Below are positions 18,054 through 26,553 of a stretch of 64,000 nucleotides of DNA, in pieces. The position numbers and the translations under genes were made by a program. The stretch's first letter is position 1. Every line of letters starts with the position of its first letter. This DNA comes from an uncultured Oscillospiraceae bacterium (GTDB lineage: Bacteria; Bacillota; Clostridia; Oscillospirales; Oscillospiraceae), in assembly GCA_947589545.1 (NCBI GenBank), contig CANQBA010000008.1, forward strand, positions 27,938 to 91,937. The letters are read 5' to 3'. The notes beneath the pieces are model-generated. The model was not told the DNA's origin. It did not search any database and saw only the letters and a list, made by a program, of their open reading frames with translations.

Positions 18054-20458
18054 TGGAAAAGAACTATATGGATCCCACCCTATCCCCCGAGAGGCGGGCG
18101 GAACTCTTGCTCCGGGAAATGACCACGGCGGAGAAACTGGCACAGCTCACGGGCGTCATGGCCATCAGGGGCCGCGAGGGGCGCATGGGAGATTTTCTAA
18201 AAAACGGCATCGGGCAGATTAGCACTCTTGACTTCCGCAACAGGGAAACCTACGTGGAGGCGGCGGCGTGGCAGAGGCAACTCCAGGAGATCGTAATGAA
18301 CGCCAGCCGCCTGCATATCCCGGCGGTGTTCCACATGGAGGGCCTCTGCGGGCCGTTGATGCAGGGCGGGGTTTCCTTTCCCTCCGGTATCGGGCGCGGC
18401 GCGTCCTTCCACCCGGAGACTGAGGCGGAGATTGGCGCCATTGTCAGCCGCCAGGAGCTGGCCTGCGGCATCACGCAGATTTTAGCCCCCGTCCTGGATG
18501 TGGCAAGAGATCCCCGTATGGGCCGGTACTGCGAACCCTACGGTGAGGATCCCACTCTTGTTTCCCGCATGGGTGCGGCCTACACCGCCGGCATTCAGGA
18601 AAATGAAGTGGACGGCAGGCGGGCCGACGCCACAGCCAAGCACTTCTGCGCCTTCCACTACTCCCAGGGCGGCATCCACGGCGCCAATGTGGAAGCGGGG
18701 GATCCCATGATGCGGGAGGTGTTCGCCAAGCCCTTTGAGGCCGCCATCCGAAAATCCCATCTTCGCGGCATCATGCCCTGCTACTGCTCCATTGACGGGC
18801 TTCCCATGCACGCCTCCAAAAAATACCTGACAAAGATGCTCCGGGAGGACATAGGCTTTGACGGCGTGGCTGTCTCCGACTACAGTGGAGTATCCAATAC
18901 CCATTCTGTCCAGAATGTGGGAGAAACCATGGCCGATGCAGGACTTAGGTGCCTTGCTGCCGGAACAGACGTGGAGCTTCCCATGCCGGAGGCCTACAGC
19001 GCCGGACTTTTGGAGAAGTTCGAGTCCGGCGAGGCGGATAGGACGATCCTCGACCGGGCTGTTCTCCGGGTGCTGACAGCCAAGTTCCGTATGGGGCTCT
19101 TCGAGCACCCCTTCGCCATGGAGGGCGGGGAGCTTGCCAAACGATACACCAAAACCGAGACAGACAGGGCCGTGACGCTCCGGGCCGCCCGGGAATCCAT
19201 CGTCCTTCTCAAGAACAACGGCGTACTGCCGCTTAAGAAGGGCGTCAAAAAAATCGCCCTCATCGGACCCCATGCGGTGAACGCCCGTTCCTTCTTCGGC
19301 GGGTACACCGATATGAGCATGGTGGAGGCCGTACACGCCGCCGCCAACTCCATGGCCGGCACCGGCGGCGGAGGCTCCACGAAGAATGTAGAGATGCTTC
19401 GCGTCCCCGGCACCAGCGTCCAGCTGGACGAGACGGAGACCTTTGAAAAGATTCTCAAATGGCTCAACCCCGATTGCCGGAATCTCTACGAGGAGCTGAC
19501 CGACAGACTACCGGAGGCTGAGATTCGCCACGCGAAAGGCTACTATATCTTTGGCGCGGACGAGAGCCGGTTTGAGGAGGCCTTGGAGGTCTGCCGTGAT
19601 GCCGACCTTGTGATCCTCACTCTCGGCGGCAAGAACGGCTCAGGCTCCATCGCCACCATGGGCGAGGGCGTGGACGGCACGGACATCAACCTGCCCGCGG
19701 CCCAAGATGCCTTCATTGAAAAGGCCCGCACCCTCGGAAAGCCCATGATAGGCGTCCATCTGGACGGGCGACCCATCTCCAGCGACGTGGCTGACCGGGA
19801 TCTGGACGCCATTCTGGAGTGCTGGTCCCCCGCCGAGTGCGGCGCGGAAGCCATCGTGGACGTGCTGACGGGTAAGGTCAACCCCTCCGGGAAGCTGCCT
19901 GTGTCCGTGGCCTACGGTGCGGGCCAGCTGCCGGTGTGGTACAACCATATGAGTGGCTCCGAGTGGCACCAGGGGCCCAGCATCGGGTTTGCCGACTACG
20001 TGGATATGCCCCACACGCCCCGCTACCCCTTCGGCTTCGGGTTAAGCTACACCGCGTTTGAGTACTCCGATCTTGCCGTCAGTATCCCGGATGTCGCCCC
20101 TGACGGTGCGGTGGAGATCTCCCTGACCGTCAAAAACACCGGCTCTGTGTCCGGCGCCGAGGTGGTTCAGCTTTACGTCCGGGACCGGTACGCCTCCATG
20201 GTCAGACCTGTTCAGGAGCTGGCGGGCTTCACCAGGGTCAATCTGGATCCCGGCGAGGAACAGCGCGTCACCTTCTCCCTCTCCCCCAGGCAGCTGGCGT
20301 TCCTGGACGAGGATGGCCGCTGGCTTGTGGAAAAGGGAGACATCGACGTGATGGTGGGCAGCTCCAGTCAGGACATTCGGCTCTCCGGTGAGTTCCATGT
20401 AAGTTCAAGCAAACACATTGAAAGCGCCGCCCGGCCCTTCTGGGCGGAGGTTAAATAG
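18050..20458 (+). CDS. GH3 beta-glycosidase (beta-glucosidase/xylosidase type)
   Basis: An 802-residue GH3 enzyme: (beta/alpha)8 domain with the nucleophile Asp in GVAVSDYSGVSN, an alpha/beta sandwich domain with the KHF-type motif earlier (TAKHFCAFHY), and a C-terminal fibronectin-III-like domain (EISLTVKNTGSVSGAEVVQL). Residues around LAPVLDVARDPRMGRYCEPYGEDP are typical of the xylosidase/glucosidase branch. The start overlaps the GH43 stop by four bases. Last gene of its operon, followed by a hairpin terminator at 20486-20510. Cytoplasmic. Confidence 0.88.
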   Translation: MMEKNYMDPTLSPERRAELLLREMTTAEKLAQLTGVMAIRGREGRMGDFLKNGIGQISTLDFRNRETYVEAAAWQRQLQEIVMNASRLHIPAVFHMEGLCGPLMQGGVSFPSGIGRGASFHPETEAEIGAIVSRQELACGITQILAPVLDVARDPRMGRYCEPYGEDPTLVSRMGAAYTAGIQENEVDGRRADATAKHFCAFHYSQGGIHGANVEAGDPMMREVFAKPFEAAIRKSHLRGIMPCYCSIDGLPMHASKKYLTKMLREDIGFDGVAVSDYSGVSNTHSVQNVGETMADAGLRCLAAGTDVELPMPEAYSAGLLEKFESGEADRTILDRAVLRVLTAKFRMGLFEHPFAMEGGELAKRYTKTETDRAVTLRAARESIVLLKNNGVLPLKKGVKKIALIGPHAVNARSFFGGYTDMSMVEAVHAAANSMAGTGGGGSTKNVEMLRVPGTSVQLDETETFEKILKWLNPDCRNLYEELTDRLPEAEIRHAKGYYIFGADESRFEEALEVCRDADLVILTLGGKNGSGSIATMGEGVDGTDINLPAAQDAFIEKARTLGKPMIGVHLDGRPISSDVADRDLDAILECWSPAECGAEAIVDVLTGKVNPSGKLPVSVAYGAGQLPVWYNHMSGSEWHQGPSIGFADYVDMPHTPRYPFGFGLSYTAFEYSDLAVSIPDVAPDGAVEISLTVKNTGSVSGAEVVQLYVRDRYASMVRPVQELAGFTRVNLDPGEEQRVTFSLSPRQLAFLDEDGRWLVEKGDIDVMVGSSSQDIRLSGEFHVSSSKHIESAARPFWAEVK

Positions 20459-20485
20459 CACTTCTCTCTGCCGCGTATAGAATGT

Positions 20486-20510
20486 CCCCGCCTTGTTTCC
20501 CAAGGCGGGG
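20486..20510 (+). terminator. Hairpin terminator between convergent operons
   Basis: Stem CCCCGCCTTG (20486-20495) with CAAGGCGGGG (20501-20510), five-base loop, followed by a moderately T-rich stretch (GCATCGTTTCGTATT). It separates the plus-strand GH3 from the convergent minus-strand GH78 ending at 20543 and may serve both strands. Confidence 0.7.
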
Positions 20511-20542
20511 GCATCGTTTCGTATTACATGTATTCCCAGTCA

Positions 20543-23179
20543 TTACATTCTGTGCTCTCCCGGACCCAGCGTAAACCGACGTCCGTCCGGGAGCGTAATG
20601 TCCGCGCTTGCGTTGGAGGGGATACGGAAGGTATAGGTTATCTCACCGTTTTCTCCATATTTCCAGCCGCTGACGATCTCGCCCAGGGGGGACATATATC
20701 TTGCCTCGGCGTAACCCAAAAGCGCGCTGGGATTCGGCGCGATATTGATCCTGCCGTTTTTCACCCGGATGCCGCAGACGCCGGAGAACAGCCAGCCGCA
20801 GACGGCGCCCTTGGAGTAGTGGTTCAGGGACGCCTTCACCTCGCCCTTCTCGTTGATCCCGTCCCACTCCTCCCAGACGGTAGTGGCGCCGCGCCGCACC
20901 TCGTAGAGCCAGCCGGGACACGTGTCCTGGAGCAACAGCCTGTACGCCGTGTCCGTGTACCCGTACTCCGTCAGCACCGGCAGGAGGGCCGGCGTGGAGA
21001 GAAAGCCGGTATTCAGGTGGTAACCGCATTTTATGACTAGATCGTTCAGATCCGCCGCCGCGCGGTGTTTCTCATCCTCGCTTAAAAGGTCGAAGTCAAT
21101 GGCCCGCACGTACTCCGCCTGCCGGTCGGAGCGGATCGCTCCATCCGGCGCGGCGAAGAACCGATAGGCGTTCTTTGCGCCCTCGCCGGTTTTGGCGTAT
21201 TTTTCCGCGTTCTCGTCCTCTCCCAGCACCGCGGAGATCTCAGCGAGGAGCCTCCCGGAATGGGCGTAATAGGCCGTGGCGATCCCGCTCTGGACTGTCT
21301 TCATCAGCGCCACGCTGTCCGTGTCCGGCTCGCACCACTCGCCGTAATCCGTTCCCTTCTCGATGGTATACGCGGCATAGGGGTTGTCCTCATCCGACTT
21401 CGCGCCTGAGAATTTTTTCAGAAGTTCCTCCAGCGCCTCCGGCGGCATGTTTTTCAGCATGGCCCGGTACTGCTCCGGAAGGGCGTCCATGTCCACGGAG
21501 ACGGCGGTCTCCGTCTTGTCGGCGCGGCTTTCAAGATACCCGTACCAGCGGCGCATCATCTTGTAGTTTTCCGCCAACATCTGCCTGTCGCCGTATCTCC
21601 GGTACATCGCCCAGGGGACGATGATGGAGGCGTCGCCCCAACCTACGGAACCGGCCAGAAGCCCGGTAGTGAAGGAGGGACGCTTGTTGCGAGGGGCGAT
21701 GTTCTCCACCCGCCCGTCCGGGTACTGGCAGACCCTGCACTCCCCCAGCCATTTGCGAACCACGGTTGCACAGTCCATGAGATAGAGTCCCGTGTCGATA
21801 AATACGCCCATATCCCCGGTCCAGGCGGCCCGTTCCCGGGTGGGACAATCCGTGGGTACATCGCAGAAATTGGACTTCATGCTCCAGAGCGTGTTATCCA
21901 CCAGTCGATTGACGTCCTCATTGCCGCAGGTAAAGAAGCCGGTGCGCTCCATGTCGGAGTAGACGGCGATGGCGGTGAACTGAGCGCTTGAAAGGTCAAT
22001 ATCCGTCTCCACTTTGGCGTAACGGAAGCCCCAGATGGAGAATTTCGTCTTATAATGGTTGATACCCTCTTTGCATGTGTAGATCACCTGCTGGCGGATG
22101 CCGCCCTCCTGATGGCGCGGGCGCTGCTGGAAATTTTCCTGGGTAAAGTTCCCGTTCTCATCCAGCGTCTCCCCACAGGTCAGCGTAACGGTCTGCCCCG
22201 CTTGGGCAGTCAGGGTAAACTCTATGTACCCGGCCAAATTCTGACCGAAGTCCAGCACCCGTTCACCGTTTGGCGTGATAATAAGCTTTCCCTGGAATCT
22301 CTCGTGCTCCGTCACGGGGACGCAGTTGGAGGCGCAGAGGTTGTCCGTTCCGTAATCCCGCACCGTCACGTCATGAAAGCCCGTAAGCTCCTCAAGCCGC
22401 GCGTCCACCACCTCGCCCTGCTGCATATCGTCCATGCGGATGGGCCCGCGCTGGGTGGCCTCCCAGCTCCCGTCGGAGACGCAGACCGGCTTCCCGCCTG
22501 CCTCCAGCTGGAGCCACAGGGCCACGTCCTCACCGAAAAGATTCCTCTCCCCGTCCACGCCGGAGCAGCTGCGGTACCAGCCGTCGCCGAGGATAACAAG
22601 GATCTCGTTTTCCCCCTCCCGCAGAAGCGGCCTCACGTCGTAGGTCTGGACAAAAAGGCGCTCCGAATAGCTGGATGAACCGGGCGCTAGGACGAAATCC
22701 CGCACACGCGTTCCGTTGAGCCACACCTCATAGAGCCCGTGGCAGGTCACATAGAGCCGCGCTGGGCCGTTCACGGCGTCCGCCTTGAAGGTCTTCCTCA
22801 AATAGCTGGCGGGCTTGTGCGCGCCCGGATCCCGGTCAAGCTCCGGGTCAATCCATTGGGCTTGAAAGTCGCTTTTCTCCAAAAGCCCCATCTCAAACAA
22901 TGCCTCGCCGCTCCACTCTCCGGGTTCTCCGTTTTCATCCCAGAGCCTCACCTGCCAGCGGACCCGGTCACGGCTATGGAGCGGCGCGCCGAAGACCGCG
23001 CGCATTTCGACGCTCTCGACCCTGCCGCTGTCCCAGATTTGCGCACCGTCTTGAAATGCCCGGATCTCATAGGCAGTCTGCCTCTCCCCGCCCTCGCAAA
23101 GCCACGTAAGCTCCGGCGCACGGGCATCGATACCAACAGGATTTGTCATGTACTCCGTTTTCAGCATTTTTGCCGTCAT
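20543..23179 (-). CDS. GH78 alpha-L-rhamnosidase
   Basis: An 878-residue GH78 protein with N-terminal Ig-like and jelly-roll domains (LYVTCHGLYEVWLNGTRV), the alpha/alpha barrel with the acid block DCPTRERAAWTGDMG, the C-terminal SLNHYSKGAVCGW segment and a final beta domain (TLPDGRRFTLGPGEHRM). It hydrolyses terminal alpha-L-rhamnose. A ~45-residue insertion (MPPEALEELLKKFSGAK with flanks) sits inside the barrel. Three nearby ATGs are possible; 23179 is best spaced from AGGAG (23188 lies directly on it). No signal peptide. Last gene of the minus-strand eight-gene operon that starts at 32579. Confidence 0.88.
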   Translation of the reverse strand: MTAKMLKTEYMTNPVGIDARAPELTWLCEGGERQTAYEIRAFQDGAQIWDSGRVESVEMRAVFGAPLHSRDRVRWQVRLWDENGEPGEWSGEALFEMGLLEKSDFQAQWIDPELDRDPGAHKPASYLRKTFKADAVNGPARLYVTCHGLYEVWLNGTRVRDFVLAPGSSSYSERLFVQTYDVRPLLREGENEILVILGDGWYRSCSGVDGERNLFGEDVALWLQLEAGGKPVCVSDGSWEATQRGPIRMDDMQQGEVVDARLEELTGFHDVTVRDYGTDNLCASNCVPVTEHERFQGKLIITPNGERVLDFGQNLAGYIEFTLTAQAGQTVTLTCGETLDENGNFTQENFQQRPRHQEGGIRQQVIYTCKEGINHYKTKFSIWGFRYAKVETDIDLSSAQFTAIAVYSDMERTGFFTCGNEDVNRLVDNTLWSMKSNFCDVPTDCPTRERAAWTGDMGVFIDTGLYLMDCATVVRKWLGECRVCQYPDGRVENIAPRNKRPSFTTGLLAGSVGWGDASIIVPWAMYRRYGDRQMLAENYKMMRRWYGYLESRADKTETAVSVDMDALPEQYRAMLKNMPPEALEELLKKFSGAKSDEDNPYAAYTIEKGTDYGEWCEPDTDSVALMKTVQSGIATAYYAHSGRLLAEISAVLGEDENAEKYAKTGEGAKNAYRFFAAPDGAIRSDRQAEYVRAIDFDLLSEDEKHRAAADLNDLVIKCGYHLNTGFLSTPALLPVLTEYGYTDTAYRLLLQDTCPGWLYEVRRGATTVWEEWDGINEKGEVKASLNHYSKGAVCGWLFSGVCGIRVKNGRINIAPNPSALLGYAEARYMSPLGEIVSGWKYGENGEITYTFRIPSNASADITLPDGRRFTLGPGEHRM

Positions 23180-23213
23180 ATACATCATCTCCTATGATCA
23201 AATCGTTTGAGCA

Positions 23214-24110
23214 TTAAGTTATGCTCTCTTTCGTCTGGTCGATGCGCCGCTCCGCCTCCCGGAAGTACCGTTCGTAGGCCTGCGTCAGAAGCTTATTGTA
23301 CCGCTGTTCCGGCTCCTTGGAGGGCAGTCTTTGAAAGGAATAGGCCCCGTTCACCTTCCAATTTACAAAAAGTCCGATTTTTACCGCGTCCTTGGGGCAG
23401 CTCTGGGCGCAGCGCATGCACACGAGGCATTTCCCGCCGAATTTGATCTTACCGTCCTTCTCCATACGGATATTCCCGGTGGGGCACTCCCTCACGCACT
23501 TGCCGCAGTGGACACATTCGCCCGTCACGCTGTAAAGCCGCCCGTTGAGCCTGCCGCCCCAGTGCTCACACCGCAGAAGAAAGGCGGCGAGGGAGCCAAA
23601 TGGCACGGGTCTGGGAAGGCGGGGGACGCCTTGGGAAAGCTCCGCCGCGTCCAGGGGGATGAGGCTCTCGGCGGTCTTCAACATTCTCCATGTCATACCG
23701 TCCGAGTGGCGGAAGAGGATGTTGTAGGGCATACAGTAGCGGTACTCGCTTCGCACCTCATATCCCCGGCGGCGCAGGAGCTTTATGAGCTTCAGGGAGG
23801 AGGCGTCGTTGAGCCGCAGCGGCTCCCCGGAGGTCTTTAATATAAAGGCGGGCCTCCCCTCCCCGGCGGGCAGGCATCGGGCGAAGCGGAGGATATTGGC
23901 CGGGGCGTTGAAGGCGTGTATCGGGTAGGCGACGCCCAGAAGGTCACAGCTTTTGACCTCCTTCCCTATCCCGTCCGGCAGATCATCCCCCACACCGTCC
24001 AGAGACAGCTCCGAGACGGTGTGTCCCAGCGCTTCAAGGGCCTTGGCAAACTCGCCTGTCACACGCCTGGTGTTGCCGGTGCCGCTGAAATAACAAATTG
24101 CGATCCTCAT
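23214..24110 (-). CDS. EFR1-family flavodoxin/ferredoxin fusion protein
   Basis: A 298-residue cytoplasmic electron carrier. Residues 1-150 are flavodoxin-like (ICYFSGTGNTRRVT phosphate loop). The C-terminal third has two [4Fe-4S] motifs, CVHCGKCVRECP and CLVCMRCAQSCP. This is the EFR1 architecture. Its start overlaps the stop of the epimerase-like gene (ATGA). An electron carrier inside a glycosidase operon suggests a reductive step on the non-sugar part of the substrate or in cofactor recycling; that is inference. Confidence 0.85.
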   Translation of the reverse strand: MRIAICYFSGTGNTRRVTGEFAKALEALGHTVSELSLDGVGDDLPDGIGKEVKSCDLLGVAYPIHAFNAPANILRFARCLPAGEGRPAFILKTSGEPLRLNDASSLKLIKLLRRRGYEVRSEYRYCMPYNILFRHSDGMTWRMLKTAESLIPLDAAELSQGVPRLPRPVPFGSLAAFLLRCEHWGGRLNGRLYSVTGECVHCGKCVRECPTGNIRMEKDGKIKFGGKCLVCMRCAQSCPKDAVKIGLFVNWKVNGAYSFQRLPSKEPEQRYNKLLTQAYERYFREAERRIDQTKESIT

Positions 24111-25624
24111 GTTATTTTTCCATACCCCGCCTTGAAATCGTCATTGAAGGTGTAGACAAGATCCTCGTCGCGCCCGTGGCTGTCGTACCAGACCTGGGCC
24201 AGAAGCTTATCCCTTTTGGCAAGCCGGTCAAAATCCCAGCAATACCGCATGTACCCGGGATTCGGCCAGTGGCCCGCCAGGACGGTGTACCCGCGCATCT
24301 GAAAGCGGCGGCCGTCCGCGTCCTCCCAGTCGAGCCTGTCCCGGAGTCCACCGGACTTGGAGAGAAGCCGCCCGCCGCGCTTCTCCGCAAGCAGGGCGAG
24401 TTCCCGGTGACCCACCTCCCCCGCAGGGTCAAAGCCCAAATCCACCAGGTTTGCGTTTTGCGGGTCAAGGAGCTCTTGGAGCTTCCCGGTTTTGTCCTCG
24501 GAGAGAAGATGAAGGCTCTCCCAGTCCTTTAAGTCGTCATATTTCTTCACAGAGCCAAAGTAGGCCGTGATACGCGCCTCGTCGTTGTGGGCGCGCCAGT
24601 ACCGGGGAGCGTTGGGGTCCTGGCACAGGCGCTCAATAATCAGCTTTTTGAGAAGGGGCTTGGGGACCGCCCGCCCCAGGTTCAGCCACGGCTGACGCTT
24701 TTTGACCTGCGCCCAAAAGTCCACCGTAGTCTGGGTCTGATAGTGGAAAAGATTTTGGAGTGCGTCACCGTCATAGAACCAGACGCCGTGGAAATTCCGA
24801 AGGGCGTTATAATTCGGCTCGAAGAAGTCCCGGAGGCCGCCGCCAATGAGGGAAAAGCCGTCGTTCAGCACATCAAAGCCCGTGGCGCGGTTTTCCGCGC
24901 CGCCTCCGATGTTGAAAACGCGGTTCCATAAGCGCTCCTCCAGCTCCCCATCACGTTCCATGCCGGTCATAAGGATGTTGGCGATGAGCCGTCCGGAGTC
25001 CTCCGCCGTGACCCACTCCAGGGGCGCGTTGAAGGCGGTGTGAAAGAGGAGCCCGTCGCTCAGGTTGTCCCGCAAAAGCCGCTTATGGAGCATGGCCGTC
25101 TGGCGCAAAATGACCCATTTCTCTACATTGCTCTCCAAAACCCGCCGCTCTCCCCGTAGCTTCGTGAGGGCGTAGACATCGAAGGGGCTGACCGCCAGCG
25201 GGTCGCCGACCCTCCCCCAGGGGTGGGCCTGGGTCCGATGCCCGTAAAGAGCCATGGTGGAGATGTGGATAAGTTTTGGCTGACGGGTCTGGGCCTCAGT
25301 AGCCGCGCACAGGCACTCCACGCCGCGTTCATTACATTCCACCGCCAGTCCCGGCCGTTTGTCGCTGAGGGGCGGGATGACCGAGGCCATATTCACCACC
25401 CAGTCCGCGCCGGACACCAGCTTTTCACATGTCTCCCGCTCCGATAGGCTCCCGAATACGTATTCCACACGTTCCCCGGCGTTTTTGCAAAGGTTTTTGA
25501 TCTCCGAAAGCCGTCTGTCACCGGGCAGGATCAGAAGCCGGAGCCTCAAATCGGGGTTTTCCAGAAGCGCCCGCAGCGCCTCGACCCCCATATTCCCCGT
25601 GACGCCCGTGAGCGCGGCGATCAT
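24107..25624 (-). CDS. NAD(P)-dependent epimerase/dehydratase-like protein with extra C-terminal domain
   Basis: A 505-residue protein. The N-terminal ~330 residues form an extended SDR domain with GVTGNMG dinucleotide loop and the catalytic YALTK (YxxxK). The remaining ~170 residues, with segments such as FHGVWFYDGDAL and YTVLAGHWPNPGYMRYCWDF, are not a domain I recognise. The start 25624 follows GAAAGGAGAAAGC; a longer upstream frame overlaps the AEC gene antisense-like and lacks an RBS. Co-translated with EFR1 downstream. It may oxidise or epimerise a sugar, or act on an aglycone; the large unknown C-terminus makes any specific substrate a guess. Confidence 0.7.
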   Translation of the reverse strand: MIAALTGVTGNMGVEALRALLENPDLRLRLLILPGDRRLSEIKNLCKNAGERVEYVFGSLSERETCEKLVSGADWVVNMASVIPPLSDKRPGLAVECNERGVECLCAATEAQTRQPKLIHISTMALYGHRTQAHPWGRVGDPLAVSPFDVYALTKLRGERRVLESNVEKWVILRQTAMLHKRLLRDNLSDGLLFHTAFNAPLEWVTAEDSGRLIANILMTGMERDGELEERLWNRVFNIGGGAENRATGFDVLNDGFSLIGGGLRDFFEPNYNALRNFHGVWFYDGDALQNLFHYQTQTTVDFWAQVKKRQPWLNLGRAVPKPLLKKLIIERLCQDPNAPRYWRAHNDEARITAYFGSVKKYDDLKDWESLHLLSEDKTGKLQELLDPQNANLVDLGFDPAGEVGHRELALLAEKRGGRLLSKSGGLRDRLDWEDADGRRFQMRGYTVLAGHWPNPGYMRYCWDFDRLAKRDKLLAQVWYDSHGRDEDLVYTFNDDFKAGYGKIT

Positions 25625-25638
25625 GGTGCTTTCTCCTT

Positions 25639-26544
25639 TCATCTCAAAATCAAGCTCCAAACCGCGATGGTAGGGAGACTCAGGAGGGTGGAGAAGACCA
25701 CCAACTTCGTGCCGAAGACGGGTTCCATGTTGTACTTCTCCGCAAGCATACTCGTTGTGGCACCGGCGGGCATGGCGGCCAAAATAACGCTGAGTCCCCG
25801 GACTGTGTCGCTCACAGGCAGAGGGAGCAACGCCAGATATACAATGAGCGGAATGATCACCAAACGGTGCAGGGAGTACAGGAATACCGTGGGGTCCCAC
25901 AGTCCTCTGAAATCAACGCGCGCTAAAATCATTCCCACCACCATCATACTCATGCCGGTATTGCAATTCCCCAGGGCGTTCACCACACCCATTACCGACT
26001 CCGGCGGCTTCACATGCGCCAGCATCAGCACAAACCCCAGGACGCATGCCAGGATGCAGGGGTGGGTCGCCACCTTTTTCAGCGTTGCCTTTTTGTCCGT
26101 GGTGCCTGAGAAGGTGGCCAAACCCGAGGACCACATCATGGTGCGGAGAGGGATCAGGTAGATACTGGCCAGCACCAGCCCCTCCGCCCCGTACATTCCC
26201 TCTGCCAGGGGGTTTCCCAGGAAGCCGGCGTTGGAGCATATCGTGCCGTACTGGAGGCACTTCCGATGCCCCTCCGGATACCTGTGGAACATGAGCTTGC
26301 CGTACAGAACGCAGAAGACCTGGACCCCAACGGAAATCAGGAATATCCCCAGATATCCTTTCAGATCCCCTTCCACGCCGCTTCCCAGAAACGCCTTCAG
26401 GATGTTGGCAGGCAGGATCAGGTAGATGACCAAATCGTTGATACTGCTCTGGCCCTTCTCCGAGACGATACCGATTTTCCGCACAAGAAAGCCCAGGGCC
26501 ACCAGCGCGAATATCATGATTTGAAGGTTCAGTATCTCGCCCAT
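25639..26544 (-). CDS. AEC-family (auxin efflux carrier) membrane transporter
   Basis: A 301-residue protein of about ten hydrophobic segments, beginning ILNLQIMIFALVALGFLVRK and containing the family signature around GTICSNAGFLGNPLAEGMYG and an AAMPAGATTSMLAEKYN repeat-half motif. AEC proteins export or import organic acids and similar small anions in the membrane. Placed between a hydrolase and a redox gene pair, it could carry a released acyl group, uronate product or aromatic acid; the direction and cargo are unknown. Confidence 0.85.
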   Translation of the reverse strand: MGEILNLQIMIFALVALGFLVRKIGIVSEKGQSSINDLVIYLILPANILKAFLGSGVEGDLKGYLGIFLISVGVQVFCVLYGKLMFHRYPEGHRKCLQYGTICSNAGFLGNPLAEGMYGAEGLVLASIYLIPLRTMMWSSGLATFSGTTDKKATLKKVATHPCILACVLGFVLMLAHVKPPESVMGVVNALGNCNTGMSMMVVGMILARVDFRGLWDPTVFLYSLHRLVIIPLIVYLALLPLPVSDTVRGLSVILAAMPAGATTSMLAEKYNMEPVFGTKLVVFSTLLSLPTIAVWSLILR

Positions 26545-26553
26545 GTCAGTTCC